Shown here in pieces: positions 15,255 through 25,143 of a DNA stretch of 64,000 nt. Numbering within the stretch: the stretch's first letter is position 1; the number at the start of each line of letters is the position of its first letter. The position numbers and the translations under genes were made by a program. The stretch covers positions 620,001-684,000 of the forward strand of contig NZ_CP045700.1 of the NCBI RefSeq assembly GCF_009601765.2, in the 5' to 3' direction. Source of the DNA: Vibrio algicola (lineage in GTDB: Bacteria; Pseudomonadota; Gammaproteobacteria; Enterobacterales; Vibrionaceae). A model generated the notes under the pieces. It made no database searches, was not told the origin of the DNA, and saw only the letters and a list, made by a program, of their open reading frames with translations.

Positions 15255-15695
15255 ATGGAAAAGCCCTTATCAATAAAGCTTCACGCGCTTTTATCAAGTG
15301 AATTCCCCAATTCATCACAAAATCTAGCCAAGTTTGCACGCTCTAAAAAGTACAAAGAACTTAAGTCCAACTATCGAATTTATCGAATTGGTGGTGACCT
15401 GTATATAGCCTATAAATCAGATGAAGAATGGCTTTGTGGAGCAAAATTAATTCGTGTCGCTTGCGGTTACTTTGAAACCTTCGCCAGCCTTACTCCCTCA
15501 TATGAAGATGTAACAGAGTGGTTCATCAGTGAGTATTCTCAGAAAGGAATGTGTGCTTATACCGATATGCGTCATGAATGGCATCAGGGTGCGCACGAAG
15601 AGGAGCTTGAAGACGGAGAAACTAGAACCTGCTTTCACTGCGGAAAAACTGAGGCGCTGAAGTCTAAAATGGTTCGTGAAATCTGGTGGGAGTGA
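15255..15695 (+). CDS. Hypothetical phage protein with C-terminal zinc-finger-like Cys pair
   Basis: 146 residues from the ATG at 15255, which has CGGAG upstream; the longer frame from 15186 overlaps the tiny membrane peptide. The end contains TRTCFHCGKTEALKS, a CxxC knuckle with nearby His residues. No family recognised. The next gene starts 3 bp after the stop. Confidence 0.55.
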   Translation: MEKPLSIKLHALLSSEFPNSSQNLAKFARSKKYKELKSNYRIYRIGGDLYIAYKSDEEWLCGAKLIRVACGYFETFASLTPSYEDVTEWFISEYSQKGMCAYTDMRHEWHQGAHEEELEDGETRTCFHCGKTEALKSKMVREIWWE

Positions 15696-15698
15696 GCG

Positions 15699-16061
15699 AT
15701 GAAACTAAAACCATTTAAGAAAATTCATCACTCTAGTTTTCCTCCAGAACGAAACAGAAAGCACCCTCACCACGTCTACCAAAGCAGCCAGTATTTAGTG
15801 CAAATCTACCTTGAAAGTGAATCACTTACTCGCATTACCGTGAACAGTGTTAAGCGCAAAGGTAGCAACTGGCAAGACGGGATTACGTTTGATGAACTGC
15901 AAGCGATTAAATCAGCAGTTGGTTATGGTGATAGCTGCGCTGTTGAGGTTTATCCAGAAGACAGCGAACTAATCAATGATGCCAATATGCGTCACTTGTG
16001 GGTTTTAAGTGAGCGTCCTGATTTTGCTTGGACGCGAGACAAGAATGCGAGGCGAATATAA
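15699..16061 (+). CDS. DUF7694-like phage protein
   Basis: 120 residues. The run YLVQIYLE, RITVNSV, ITFDELQAIKSAVGYGD, then AVEVYPEDSE and NMRHLWVL matches a phage family described as DUF7694, often found near replication and recombination genes. Function unknown. The stop overlaps the next ATG (TAATG). Confidence 0.6.
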   Translation: MKLKPFKKIHHSSFPPERNRKHPHHVYQSSQYLVQIYLESESLTRITVNSVKRKGSNWQDGITFDELQAIKSAVGYGDSCAVEVYPEDSELINDANMRHLWVLSERPDFAWTRDKNARRI

Positions 16062-16360
16062 TGGCGCTTGAATTAAGCTCTTTCGATAAACGGTGCGCAT
16101 TACAGCGCATCATGGAATTAGACCGTAAATTAAACCTAACCGAAGATGAAAAGCGGGATTATCAAAACCGGATTGAGATTGTCGAAGAGTTTGATAGGCA
16201 GCATCGAAATACTTGGAAGTCGGAACGCAGATCTTGGATAAAAGCGCAGCTTATCAAAAAGATGATGACCAAAGAGCAATCTGAAAAGAAACTTTCTGAG
16301 CTTGATATTGATGCTGACTTAATACTTGGCAGGCCAAGCTACCCATGGAGGTTGATATGA
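16061..16360 (+). CDS. Small helical phage protein
   Basis: 99 residues from the ATG at 16061, chosen because it overlaps the preceding stop (TAATG); an upstream in-frame ATG at 16028 would overlap by more. Strongly charged and helical (MELDRKLNLTEDEKRDYQNR). No family recognised. Confidence 0.5.
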   Translation: MALELSSFDKRCALQRIMELDRKLNLTEDEKRDYQNRIEIVEEFDRQHRNTWKSERRSWIKAQLIKKMMTKEQSEKKLSELDIDADLILGRPSYPWRLI

Positions 16361-16542
16361 AAATAACCCACCGACCTAGCGGATCAATGTGCCAAGTATG
16401 CACCCATAAAGGTGACAAGTCATACCCAAATGGGAAATGTCCATCGCCAGCTATGTTTTACCTTATGCGACCAATCAAGAAAGACAAAGACGGCGTGATC
16501 GTTGTTAAGTGTGAGAGGTTTGAGCGTGGAATTCAAAGATAG
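16357..16542 (+). CDS. Small cysteine-containing phage protein
   Basis: 61 residues from the ATG at 16357, preceded by GGAGG at 5-nt spacing and overlapping the previous stop (ATGA). Four Cys (MCQVCTHKGD, GKCPSP, VKCERF) suggest a small zinc-binding knuckle. No family recognised; a neighbour with CPYC suggests a pair of metal-binding early proteins. Confidence 0.5.
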   Translation: MKITHRPSGSMCQVCTHKGDKSYPNGKCPSPAMFYLMRPIKKDKDGVIVVKCERFERGIQR

Positions 16543-16792
16543 ATACTACTGCCCATATTGCCGCTTAGAAATGCGCAGTGGTGAAGTACGAGCACGGCAC
16601 GTTGATCCAGATGAAGCGTGGATGGATAGGTGTTGTGAGTACGGTGTGGGCGATAAAGGCGTGATGCCTACCTTGATAACAGCAACGGAACAGGCTAAGC
16701 GCTCAATTAAAGACTTAACAGCCAAAAAGAACGCCACCAACAAGAAATTACGCGAGTGCAAAAGGTGGGTGCTAGATAATGAACTTAAATAA
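16526..16792 (+). CDS. Small zinc-finger-like phage protein
   Basis: 88 residues from a GTG at 16526 with GAGAGG upstream; the longer frame from 16502 lacks a good site. YYCPYCRLEMRSGEVRARH with DRCCEYG offers metal-binding Cys and His residues, and the C-terminus is a basic helix (LTAKKNATNKKLRECKRW). No family recognised; nucleic-acid binding is a reasonable guess. Confidence 0.5.
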   Translation: MEFKDRYYCPYCRLEMRSGEVRARHVDPDEAWMDRCCEYGVGDKGVMPTLITATEQAKRSIKDLTAKKNATNKKLRECKRWVLDNELK

Positions 16793-16810
16793 TTTAAAAG
16801 GCATTAAAGA

Positions 16811-17407
16811 ATGAAATACCGGAACGTAGCCATTGATACAGAAACGCTTGATACTGAAACCACCGCCAAGATCTTAAGTATTGGCATCGTGCCTTTCAAT
16901 TGGGGCGAGCAAGTTAGCTTTGAAGAGTTATGCAACCGCCCATCAAGCAAGTATATAAAAATAGATATGAATAGCTATCTTGTGGAGGATGGAGTATTTA
17001 CCACCAATGCAAGCACAGAAAGCTGGTGGAGTGAGCAAGGGGAAGAAGCTCGCCACGTATTAGAACCTGATTTAAGTGATCTACCGATTCGCGATGCGCT
17101 TCACTCACTCAAGCAGCACTTATCCGATTATGTTGAACCGCTCAAAAAAGACCAGGGACAAGTATTCTGCCGTGGTTACGATTTTGATGGGGGCATTCTT
17201 AACAACGCCTTTGAGCAATGCGGAATAGCTAAGCCGTGGGGGTATAACCGATTCCGCTGTGTTCGCACTGTTATTGATACATTAGCCGGCACTCGAAACG
17301 GATACGTAAAAGAAAGCGATCCCGATGGATTCATTCACCACCACGCGCTTCACGATGCAGCAAAAGACACATTAAGCATGATCACTTTAGAGATGGGGAG
17401 ACGATAA
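16811..17407 (+). CDS. Phage DEDD-type 3'-5' exonuclease
   Basis: 198 residues. The DEDDh signature is visible: [10 protein letters not shown] near the N-terminus (Asp9, Glu11), YDFDGG in the middle, and [12 protein letters not shown] at the end with the catalytic His and Asp. This fits the small exonuclease/exoribonuclease family found in phages (Rv2179c-like). It lies directly before the SSB gene with overlapping stop and start, so a role in recombination or DNA repair is likely. Confidence 0.78.
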   Translation: MKYRNVAIDTETLDTETTAKILSIGIVPFNWGEQVSFEELCNRPSSKYIKIDMNSYLVEDGVFTTNASTESWWSEQGEEARHVLEPDLSDLPIRDALHSLKQHLSDYVEPLKKDQGQVFCRGYDFDGGILNNAFEQCGIAKPWGYNRFRCVRTVIDTLAGTRNGYVKESDPDGFIHHHALHDAAKDTLSMITLEMGRR

Positions 17408-17982
17408 TGGCTAGCAAAGGCATCAATAAAGTAATCCTAGTCGGCAACCTAGGCAAGGATCCAGAAGTTCGCTACACAACATCAGGTTCAGCAGTGGCGC
17501 AAATTACCATTGCAACAAGTGAGTCATGGCGTGATAAAGCCACCAGCGAACAACGAGAAAAAACAGAATGGCACCGTGTTGTGCTATGGGGAAAGGTTGC
17601 CGAAGTTGCCGGGGAGTATTTAAAGAAAGGCTCTCAAGTTTATATCGAGGGCCAACTAGAAACCCGTAAATGGCAAGACCAAAACGGACAAGACCGCTAC
17701 ACAACAGAAGTCGTAGTAAAAGGCTTTAACGGTGTAATGCAAATGCTAGGCGGTAACCGCAACGAATCTTGGGGCCAACCACAACAGCCATCAAACAACG
17801 TCCAAGCAAACCCACCAGCCAAGAGCCAACAACAAGCGGCTCCTCAAAATCAGCACCAATACCCACCAAACAACGAAAACAACAGCGCACCGCAATACAA
17901 CGAGCCGCCAATGGATTTTGACGATGATATTCCGTTTATCGACCCCTACCGACGAACGTTACGACTTACCCACTCTATCTAA
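17407..17982 (+). CDS. ssb: Single-stranded DNA-binding protein with extended C-terminus
   Basis: 191 residues. The OB fold starts [20 protein letters not shown] and runs to about residue 112, followed by a Gln/Asn/Pro-rich linker. The acidic tip MDFDDDIPF, which normally ends SSB and binds partner proteins, finishes at residue 177 and is followed by 14 more, partly basic residues ([14 protein letters not shown]). That masks the free Phe carboxylate that partners usually recognise. It overlaps the exonuclease gene by 1 bp. Confidence 0.9.
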   Translation: MASKGINKVILVGNLGKDPEVRYTTSGSAVAQITIATSESWRDKATSEQREKTEWHRVVLWGKVAEVAGEYLKKGSQVYIEGQLETRKWQDQNGQDRYTTEVVVKGFNGVMQMLGGNRNESWGQPQQPSNNVQANPPAKSQQQAAPQNQHQYPPNNENNSAPQYNEPPMDFDDDIPFIDPYRRTLRLTHSI

Positions 17983-18091
17983 CAAATCTAATCACCCGGT
18001 AGGTTTTTTAATCCCTTAACTGTCAACCACCATTTGCACTGTCATTTGGTGGTTATGTTCACTTCATTTACACGTTATATAGGTCGATCAA

Positions 18092-18277
18092 ATGAGTAGA
18101 TCTCAAATCGCTATTGTTACGCTTAAAAAGGCTTCGGAAGAAATCGGATTGAGCACAAAAACGCTTAGAGAAAAAGCTCGTGACGGTTTCTACCCATCCA
18201 CTGTCATGAGAAAAATTCAAGGCACTTGGATGGTAGATATTGAGGAGTGGAACCGATGGCACAGAACGCAGGCATAG
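18092..18277 (+). CDS. Excisionase-like DNA-binding protein
   Basis: 61 residues. VTLKKASEEIGLSTKTLREK is a winged-helix/MerR-like recognition segment and GTWMVDIEEWNRWHR the typical ending of excisionases. It lies just upstream of and overlaps the integrase gene by 22 bp, so the two proteins are co-translated, as expected for an xis-int pair that controls direction of recombination. Confidence 0.75.
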   Translation: MSRSQIAIVTLKKASEEIGLSTKTLREKARDGFYPSTVMRKIQGTWMVDIEEWNRWHRTQA

Positions 18278-19479
18278 AACTACCAAAAGGAATTGAAATC
18301 CATGGTAATAAACTGCGCATCATTTTTTACAATAATGGTAAGCGATACAGAGAAGCCTTAGGTCTCGAACCAACAAAGCAGAATATCAACTTCGCTAGTC
18401 GCAAGCGTGAAGCCATTATGTACGAAATCAAAATAGGTATCTTCAATTACGCCGCCCACTTTCCTAACTCAAAGCATGCCTCAGGCAAACCAAGGGCACT
18501 CGATATTAGTGAATTGGCAAAACGATTTCTTGAATCAAAAGCTCACGACGTTCGTAGCTCTACACTGCAACGTTATGATTGGGTACTGCGTGATTTTATT
18601 ATGTGCTATGGCGAAAATCGCAGCTGCGATACATTATCACCCCGTTCACTTAGCCAGTTTCGACAAGAGCTTGTTAAAGGCAAAGCGGGACGAACTATCA
18701 ACCGCAATCTAGTGACTATTAACGCCTTCTTAAGCTGGCTGTATAAAATGGAATATATTGATCGTGACTTATCCGAAGTGCTTACTCGAGTAAAAGAAAG
18801 CCCTGCCGATATACAGCCATTTTCAGTCGGTGAAATCGATAAGATACTATCTAGCTGTCATCAACTGCAGCATAGAAATATGGTCACCCTACTTCTCTAT
18901 ACTGGTATTCGTAGTGGTGAGCTCTGTGCATTGGCATGGGAGGATGTGGATTTTAATAATAAGACAATTCACGTTCGCCGTTCTACTTATGATAACCGTG
19001 GCCTAAAAACCACCAAAACAGACAACGAACGTTTTGTTGACCTCATGCCACCAGCCATTGAAGCATTAAAGGCGCAGCGTCATCTTACTTATCTATATCC
19101 TGCAAATAGTCATCAGGTCGAATTGCCTGGTAAAAGCTACCGAACTGAAAAACTTAGGTTCGTATTCAATCCTAAGGTGGTGAGAGCACAAAAAGGAAGT
19201 GACTATGATTATTACGGTAAACGCGCATTAGGTAGGATCTGGAAAGAGTTATGCAGTAAAGCAAACGTTGAATATCGCAATCAATACCAATTACGCCACA
19301 CCTACGCCAGTTGGATGATCACCCACGCTAATGTAAACGTGAGTTACCTCGCCCACCAGATGGGCCATGCGGATATAACCATGGTTGCGAAAGTGTATGG
19401 GAAGTGGCTCACCGAATCTAACAAGAAAGAATCGGATAGAGTGTGGAGTGAACTATTAAAGATTCAAAATAAGAAGTGA
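18256..19479 (+). CDS. int: Tyrosine-recombinase integrase
   Basis: 407 residues from the ATG at 18256 (GAGGAG 8 nt upstream); a GTG at 18247 is the alternative. An N-terminal DUF3596-type arm-binding domain is followed by a SAM-like core-binding domain (ISELAKRFLESKAHDVRSST) and a catalytic domain with Arg in TGIRSGEL, His-x-x-Arg order as QLRHTYASW, His in MGHADITM and the nucleophile Tyr in VAKVYGKWL. It defines the right end of the prophage. Confidence 0.95.
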   Translation: MAQNAGIELPKGIEIHGNKLRIIFYNNGKRYREALGLEPTKQNINFASRKREAIMYEIKIGIFNYAAHFPNSKHASGKPRALDISELAKRFLESKAHDVRSSTLQRYDWVLRDFIMCYGENRSCDTLSPRSLSQFRQELVKGKAGRTINRNLVTINAFLSWLYKMEYIDRDLSEVLTRVKESPADIQPFSVGEIDKILSSCHQLQHRNMVTLLLYTGIRSGELCALAWEDVDFNNKTIHVRRSTYDNRGLKTTKTDNERFVDLMPPAIEALKAQRHLTYLYPANSHQVELPGKSYRTEKLRFVFNPKVVRAQKGSDYDYYGKRALGRIWKELCSKANVEYRNQYQLRHTYASWMITHANVNVSYLAHQMGHADITMVAKVYGKWLTESNKKESDRVWSELLKIQNKK

Positions 19480-19484
19480 TATAG

Positions 19485-19517
19485 AAAGCCCCAAAATTAC
19501 TTTGGGGCTTTTTTGTT
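19485..19517 (+). terminator. Intrinsic terminator after the integrase gene
   Basis: Perfect 11-bp stem AAAGCCCCAAA (19485-19495) with TTTGGGGCTTT (19501-19511) and a run of U. Confidence 0.9.
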
Positions 19518-19568
19518 TTAGCTTTGGGGCTAAATTGGGGCTTTTTCTGGGGCTAAATAGGGCTAAAT
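19501..19568. repeat. Phased GGGGCT repeats beside the integrase (arm-site or att candidate)
   Basis: Five copies of (G)GGGCT followed by TTTT or AAAT, with GGGGCT cores starting at 19504, 19526, 19537 and 19549 and a final GGGCT at 19560. The last four are spaced 11-12 bp, one helical turn. The first copy is shared with the terminator. Their place between the integrase and the first host gene suggests integrase/excisionase binding sites or part of the attachment region. The other prophage end is outside the window, so the core cannot be confirmed. Confidence 0.4.
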
Positions 19569-19636
19569 CTTCCACTTTACTGTTTTTATGAACAGTGCTA
19601 GAACTTTAGTTTTTCATCCCCATAAGTCGCCAATTA

Positions 19637-20707
19637 TTACTTAGTCCAATCTAAGATAACTTTCCCAGAAAGCCCGCCACGCATAGTGTCGAAGCCCTCT
19701 TGGAAATCATCAACGCTGAAATGATGCGTGATAATTGGCGTCAGATCTAAGCCTGATTGAATGAGGCTTGCCATTTTATACCAAGTTTCGAACATTTCAC
19801 GGCCGTAGATGCCTTTCACCACCAAACCTTTGAAGATAATGTTGTTCCAGTCGATTGACATGCTTGATGGTGGTAGACCTAATAAAGCAACACGGCCACC
19901 GTGGTTCATCGCTTCTAGCATTGAGTTAAATGCAGAAGGGACGCCTGACATTTCTAAACCAACATCAAAGCCTTCGGTCATGCCAAGTTCGCTCATCACA
20001 TCTTCAAGCTTTTGCTCTGCCACGTTAACAGCGCGAGTCACGCCCATTTTACGAGCCAAATCTAAGCGGTATTCATTCACATCGGTGATCACTACATGAC
20101 GTGCACCAACGTGTTTTGCCACGGCAGCCGCCATGATACCAATTGGGCCTGCGCCTGTGATCAGCACATCTTCACCCACTAAATCAAAAGATAGCGCGGT
20201 ATGGACGGCATTGCCAAATGGGTCAAAAATTGAGGCCAAATCATCAGAGATTTCGTCTGGAATCTTAAACGCATTAAAGGCTGGGATCACTAGATATTCC
20301 GAAAATGCACCGGTACGGTTAACGCCAACACCTGTGGTATTACGGCATAAATGAGTACGGCCACCACGACAGTTACGGCAATGACCGCAAGTAATGTGCC
20401 CTTCACCAGAAACACGGTCACCAATGGTAAAGCCTTTGACTTCTTGGCCAATACCCACGACTTCACCAACATATTCATGGCCGACAACCATTGGGTAAGG
20501 AATGGTTTTTTGTGACCATTCATCCCAGTTGTAAATATGCACATCAGTGCCACAAATCGCGGTTTTGCGAATTTTGATTAAGATGTCGTTATGGCCCATT
20601 TCTGGCATATCGACTTCATTCATCCAAATGCCTTCTTCTGGCTTTAGTTTTGACAAGGCTTTAATTTTGCCCATCTGTTGAATGTTTTCTGCCATTTGAA
20701 TACCCAT
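19637..20707 (-). CDS. tdh: L-threonine 3-dehydrogenase
   Basis: Oxidises L-threonine to 2-amino-3-ketobutyrate with NAD+ in the cytosol; Kbl then cleaves the product to glycine and acetyl-CoA. Zinc and active-site motifs are [23 protein letters not shown] and the structural-zinc [15 protein letters not shown]; the NAD-binding [11 protein letters not shown] follows. The frame is about 13 residues longer than the usual 343 at the N-terminus; Met12 ([15 protein letters not shown] follows) is a plausible shorter start. The ORF overlaps the kbl stop by a base. Confidence 0.96.
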   Translation of the reverse strand: MGIQMAENIQQMGKIKALSKLKPEEGIWMNEVDMPEMGHNDILIKIRKTAICGTDVHIYNWDEWSQKTIPYPMVVGHEYVGEVVGIGQEVKGFTIGDRVSGEGHITCGHCRNCRGGRTHLCRNTTGVGVNRTGAFSEYLVIPAFNAFKIPDEISDDLASIFDPFGNAVHTALSFDLVGEDVLITGAGPIGIMAAAVAKHVGARHVVITDVNEYRLDLARKMGVTRAVNVAEQKLEDVMSELGMTEGFDVGLEMSGVPSAFNSMLEAMNHGGRVALLGLPPSSMSIDWNNIIFKGLVVKGIYGREMFETWYKMASLIQSGLDLTPIITHHFSVDDFQEGFDTMRGGLSGKVILDWTK

Positions 20708-21900
20708 TAGATAATCTCCATTTCTTTACCAACTGCGATGAATGCATCAATCGCGCGGTCAAGTTGTTCTGTTGTGTGTCCGGCCGACATTTGAGTACGA
20801 ATACGCGCCTGACCTTTTGGTACCACTGGGAATGAGAAACCGACCACATAAATGCCTTTTTCAAGTGCACGTTCTGCAAATTCAGCCGCCACTTTAGCAT
20901 CGCCAAGCATGATAGGAATGATGGCGTGATCAGCGCCTGCCATAGTAAAGCCAGCCTCGGTCATGCGAGTGCGGAAATGAGCGGCGTTTTCCCAAAGTTT
21001 GGCGCGTAAATCACTGCTTTCTGCCAATAAATCAATCACTCGAATTGAAGCTGACACAATCGCTGGCGCAACAGAGTTCGAGAACAAGTACGGACGAGAG
21101 CGCTGACGCAACCAGTCGATCACTTCTTTTTTACCTGCAGTATAACCACCAGAAGCGCCGCCCATTGCTTTACCAAGTGTGCCTGTGATCAAATCAATAC
21201 GACCCATCACATTATTATATTCATGGGTTCCGCGACCGTTTTCGCCCATAAAGCCCACCGCATGGGAATCATCGACCATCACCAATGCATTGTATTTATC
21301 GGCTAAATCACAAATAGCGGTTAAGTTTGCAACCACACCATCCATTGAGAAAACGCCATCGGTCACAATTAACTTATGACGAACACCGGCCTCATCGGCA
21401 GCGATCAATTGCTCTTCTAATTGTGCCATATCGTTGTTTGCGTAACGGAAGCGCTTTGCTTTACATAAGCGAACACCATCAATTATAGAAGCGTGATTTA
21501 ATGCATCCGAAATGATCGCATCTTCAGCGCCAAGTATTGTTTCGAATAAACCGGTATTGGCATCAAAACATGAGGTATAAAGAATGGTGTCTTCCATACC
21601 TAAGAAATCCGATAACTTGCGCTCTAAAGTCTTATGCAGATCTTGTGTTCCACAAATAAAACGGACCGACGCCATGCCAAAACCGTGATCATCCATACCT
21701 TGTTTTGCCGCTTCGATAAGCGCAGGGTGATTCGCTAAACCAAGATAGTTATTGGCACAAAAGTTTAGCACTTCTTCGCCAGTTGAGATCGAAACCGCAG
21801 CCGCTTGAGCTGAGGTAATAATACGTTCAGATTTGTATAAACCTTCTGACTTAACATCTTCAATTTGTTGGTTTATTTGGTTGTAAAATGCAGATGACAT
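20707..21900 (-). CDS. kbl: 2-amino-3-ketobutyrate coenzyme A ligase
   Basis: 397-residue PLP-dependent enzyme of the alpha-oxoamine synthase family, second step of threonine breakdown to glycine and acetyl-CoA. The PLP lysine is in [24 protein letters not shown] and [10 protein letters not shown] are typical. It is transcribed ahead of tdh in the classical kbl-tdh operon and is divergent from a LysR gene. Confidence 0.96.
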   Translation of the reverse strand: MSSAFYNQINQQIEDVKSEGLYKSERIITSAQAAAVSISTGEEVLNFCANNYLGLANHPALIEAAKQGMDDHGFGMASVRFICGTQDLHKTLERKLSDFLGMEDTILYTSCFDANTGLFETILGAEDAIISDALNHASIIDGVRLCKAKRFRYANNDMAQLEEQLIAADEAGVRHKLIVTDGVFSMDGVVANLTAICDLADKYNALVMVDDSHAVGFMGENGRGTHEYNNVMGRIDLITGTLGKAMGGASGGYTAGKKEVIDWLRQRSRPYLFSNSVAPAIVSASIRVIDLLAESSDLRAKLWENAAHFRTRMTEAGFTMAGADHAIIPIMLGDAKVAAEFAERALEKGIYVVGFSFPVVPKGQARIRTQMSAGHTTEQLDRAIDAFIAVGKEMEII

Positions 21901-22080
21901 GGTATTCCCTTTTATTATAATTTCATTTATACCCGTAGGTATGACTACGATGAGTATGACGAGTTACTGCTGTTAAACGCGATAAAACCATTCTAATCGA
22001 ACTGATTTAATACTATTATCCCCTAACATGGAAAAACATTAGTGAATTTAAATCACAAATAGCCAAATAAAGGAAATGTG

Positions 22081-22992
22081 ATGCTCAATAAAGGTTTGAT
22101 CGCCCTACTGCCCGATCTCGCGACATTTATTTTAGTGGTCAATAAAGGCTCGTTCACCGCCGCGGCTAAAGAGCTCGGCGTGACACCCTCTGCATTAAGT
22201 AAATTGATCACGCGACTTGAATCAGCGCTCGAAGTGAAATTGTTTGAGCGTACCACCCGCAGTTTATTGATCACTCAATCAGGGCAAAAAATCTATCAAC
22301 AGTCCGTTATTATGGTCAATGCTGCCCAACAAGCGCTGGATATTTCCAATGCCGAGCACTCCGAACCAGTCGGCACCATTACCGTTGCTGCGCCTAAAGC
22401 ATTTTTAAGTATCGTATTACAGCCGATTGTGACCCCATTTTTGCAGCGTTACCCTGAGATCGAACTCAAGCTCAAAGTATCCGATGGTGAAATAGGCCTG
22501 TTAGAACAAGACATTGATATTATGTTTCGCCTAACCGATGCCCCTTATGAGAACTTAATTTCGCGTGAACTTGGTAAGGTCAATTTATCTTTGTGTGCCA
22601 ACCCCGATTACCTTTTAGACAAAGGAACTCCCTGCCATCCAACCGATTTACGCCAACACGATTGTATTTATTTGGGTGAAACACGAACCGATCATATTTG
22701 GGATTTTGTTAAAGGCAACGAAACCCACACCATTCCGGTAACTGGGCGCTATGCGGTCAACCACTCTCAAATGCGACTCAATGGGGTAAAGGATGGCTTA
22801 GGGATCGGGATCTTTCCAGATTTTGTGATAAAAGAAGCGGTACGAAATGGTGAAGTGATTCAAGTGCTAAAAGATTGGACCATTAAAGGGAATTATCATG
22901 GTGTCATTGCGATGCAGTACGCGCCAAGCAAATACATGCCAACGCGTATGCGAGTATTTATTGATTATGCGATTAAGCACTTACCGATATAG
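22081..22992 (+). CDS. LysR-family transcriptional regulator
   Basis: 303 residues from the ATG at 22081 (AGGA 6 nt upstream; a GTG lies one codon earlier). N-terminal HTH: FTAAAKELGVTPSALSKLITRLE, followed by FERTTRSL; C-terminal substrate-binding domain. It is divergent from kbl-tdh across a 180-bp gap and so may regulate that operon, but the LysR group it resembles (VNKGSFTAAAKEL, RYPEIELKLKVSDG) contains many unrelated regulators. Inducer unknown. Confidence 0.88.
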   Translation: MLNKGLIALLPDLATFILVVNKGSFTAAAKELGVTPSALSKLITRLESALEVKLFERTTRSLLITQSGQKIYQQSVIMVNAAQQALDISNAEHSEPVGTITVAAPKAFLSIVLQPIVTPFLQRYPEIELKLKVSDGEIGLLEQDIDIMFRLTDAPYENLISRELGKVNLSLCANPDYLLDKGTPCHPTDLRQHDCIYLGETRTDHIWDFVKGNETHTIPVTGRYAVNHSQMRLNGVKDGLGIGIFPDFVIKEAVRNGEVIQVLKDWTIKGNYHGVIAMQYAPSKYMPTRMRVFIDYAIKHLPI

Positions 22993-22993
22993 C

Positions 22994-23737
22994 TTACAAG
23001 CCATCAAATTCTACAATAGCCGCACGTCCACGCAGCGCTAAAAAGGCAAGAAATTGCGCTGGAGTATGTGTGATCACTTTGTCTGTCGGCATTTGCACGT
23101 CATCTAATAATGGTGACACTTTCTCAAACACCCCGATTTCAGTGCAAAAATGGGCATCTGAACCAGTAGTAATAAAGCCACCAGCCGCTTTTACTACACG
23201 CGCAATTTGTGCACAACGTTCTTCACTGCCGGCGCGACTGCCGCCTTTTAATGAAGAGTTATTCAACTCGATCGCGACATTATGTTGTTTGGCACATTGC
23301 GCCACCGCTTCAAAATCAAAATCGTAATTAGGGTTGCCCAAATGCCCGAGCGCATCAATTTTGCCACTTTTGATAATATTGAGCAGCGCCTCGGTGTGCG
23401 ACGCTTTATCCATTGGCTTAAATACTGCTTCGTGGAAACTGGCGATCACCCAATCAAGGTGCTCATAGGTGCTGGGATGCAGATCCACTTCGCCTGCAAC
23501 ATTCATAATATTGGTTTCCACCCCACGGATGATCGCAACCTCATCAATAAAACGAGGCAAAATACGCTGATTATTGAAAAACCAGTAATGCGGAGAGCCC
23601 GGCATAGCAGAGGAATGATCGGTAGTGCAAAACATCTTCAAACCATGCTCTTTCGCCATTTTTACATTTTCAATTAAGGTACTGTAAGCATGACCGCTGG
23701 CATAAGTATGGGTATGAGTATCAACTTGAATTTGCAT
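22994..23737 (-). CDS. ycdX: PHP-domain phosphatase, YcdX family (first copy)
   Basis: 247 residues from the ATG at 23737; an in-frame GTG at 23746 abuts the ribosome site and is less likely. Metal-binding motifs of the PHP fold: [41 protein letters not shown] and [10 protein letters not shown], which bind a trinuclear zinc site. The family hydrolyses phosphate esters; the natural substrate is unclear. A second copy lies in the PTS operon at 40906. It ends 2 bp from the convergent LysR gene. Confidence 0.88.
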   Translation of the reverse strand: MQIQVDTHTHTYASGHAYSTLIENVKMAKEHGLKMFCTTDHSSAMPGSPHYWFFNNQRILPRFIDEVAIIRGVETNIMNVAGEVDLHPSTYEHLDWVIASFHEAVFKPMDKASHTEALLNIIKSGKIDALGHLGNPNYDFDFEAVAQCAKQHNVAIELNNSSLKGGSRAGSEERCAQIARVVKAAGGFITTGSDAHFCTEIGVFEKVSPLLDDVQMPTDKVITHTPAQFLAFLALRGRAAIVEFDGL

Positions 23738-23944
23738 CTGTATCACCTTTCATTATTATTTTTATTCAATCATAGTCATACCATATCATCGCCGCTCTAT
23801 TGATGGACAGCCTGATCGTGATTGAATTTAAAATATTTTAAATACTCACTTTGATTTAACATAAATATACTGCAATTATTGCCAATATCATCGACACTTA
23901 TAATTATTATAAGACATCATTAAAGCTTGAGTAAAGGAATCACT

Positions 23945-25069
23945 ATGGCTGTAACATTTAAACGAACGACTCTGATTATCGCGCTGTTAGGTTTGTCACA
24001 ACTGGCATTCAGCCCTGTCAGTTTTGCTAAAAACAGCCTAAACGCCCAAGATCAAGTTACACAAAATACTTATCGTGAAGATGCCCAAATTATTCAACAC
24101 ACCTTTGAAACGCAGCTTTATACCTTAAGTGCCACCACCGCAGGCCATTATGGTTTACGTTTGTTTCGTCAAACTTTAGATCCTAAATATTCAGCCGCAG
24201 TGTGGTCTGATTTAGCTCGCGTCACCAGCACATTGAGTTATATTGCCGATAACATCGAAACGCCTGAACAAGTAAAAGCTTATGGTGTTGAGCAATTAAA
24301 GGCTTATAAAAAGATCCAAAAACCACGAACTCAAATGCGCTATACAATCACCAGTAGAATGCCGGAGTACATGTTAATTGGTAACGATTTACTCAGCACC
24401 ATGGCGCGTGCCAACGAATACGGCTTAAAGCACAAAGACGATGCCAAACTTAAAAAATTACTGCAAGAGTTTGATTTTACCCCGATGGCCACCGATCACG
24501 ATATGATCCGTGCATGGGCGGCGCAACAAGCCAATCAGGTTTACTGGTTACGTCAATTAGGCGAGCAAGATGTGGTTGAAGCGTTTATTCAAGCCTTTAA
24601 AGACACTTACCCAGACGCTCAAGATAAGCAACTTTCGGATCAACAATACGCCAACAAGATTTATGGCATGACCCATATTATCTTTGCCGCCTCCGAGTAC
24701 TATCAAAAGCAACTCGATCCCAAAAATAAAGAGTTTGATTGGATCTACGCTTACTTTAGTCACAATATCGACACCATAATTAAGCGCACCAAGCATGATG
24801 TGATCGCCGAAGTCGGTATCAGCTTTTTACTGGCGGGTAAATTAAATGATCCAGCATTATTAAAGGCCCAGCAAAACATTGCCGAAGCGATCGATTTTAA
24901 ACATGGCATGATCCCATCCACCGATGGTGATTTTGAAGTGGCTAAAGGTGAGCATCGTAATGTCTTGGCTATCATGCTACTTAATTGGCAAGGGGTGAAT
25001 CAAGCCCCTACCATCATCAATCAGCCACATGTGTTTAAAAATCTGCCGTATGGATTAATGAAAAAGTAA
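23945..25069 (+). CDS. Secreted DUF3541 protein
   Basis: 374 residues from the ATG at 23945 (AAGGAA upstream). A Sec signal peptide (KRTTLIIALLGLSQLAFS) probably ends at SFA. The rest is helical and lacks membrane segments, so periplasmic. The pattern fits DUF3541, seen mostly in Vibrionaceae and Shewanella; function unknown. It ends at a strong bidirectional terminator. Confidence 0.75.
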   Translation: MAVTFKRTTLIIALLGLSQLAFSPVSFAKNSLNAQDQVTQNTYREDAQIIQHTFETQLYTLSATTAGHYGLRLFRQTLDPKYSAAVWSDLARVTSTLSYIADNIETPEQVKAYGVEQLKAYKKIQKPRTQMRYTITSRMPEYMLIGNDLLSTMARANEYGLKHKDDAKLKKLLQEFDFTPMATDHDMIRAWAAQQANQVYWLRQLGEQDVVEAFIQAFKDTYPDAQDKQLSDQQYANKIYGMTHIIFAASEYYQKQLDPKNKEFDWIYAYFSHNIDTIIKRTKHDVIAEVGISFLLAGKLNDPALLKAQQNIAEAIDFKHGMIPSTDGDFEVAKGEHRNVLAIMLLNWQGVNQAPTIINQPHVFKNLPYGLMKK

Positions 25070-25096
25070 TACCAGAGCTGGCCGTCATAAAAACAG

Positions 25097-25135
25097 AATC
25101 GCCCCTTAACGTTAGCGCTAAGGGGCGATTTTTGT
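25097..25135. terminator. Bidirectional intrinsic terminator
   Basis: Perfect 12-bp stem AATCGCCCCTTA (25097-25108) with TAAGGGGCGATT (25119-25130) and U-runs usable on the plus strand. It separates the convergent DUF3541 and cytochrome genes. Confidence 0.9.
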
Positions 25136-25143
25136 ATTAAGAT

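Noticed and set aside
18025-18052. ACCACC/GGTGGT hairpin between ssb and the excisionase gene
   Set aside because: Stem is short with a 16-nt loop and no U-run, so not listed as a terminator.
19480-19640. tRNA gene as the prophage attachment site
   Set aside because: No cloverleaf or tRNA 3' end can be read near the integrase; the next host gene is tdh.
22041-22062. CRP-like GTGA ... TCAC in the kbl/LysR gap
   Set aside because: Spacing between the half-sites is 7 bp rather than 6, so not called.
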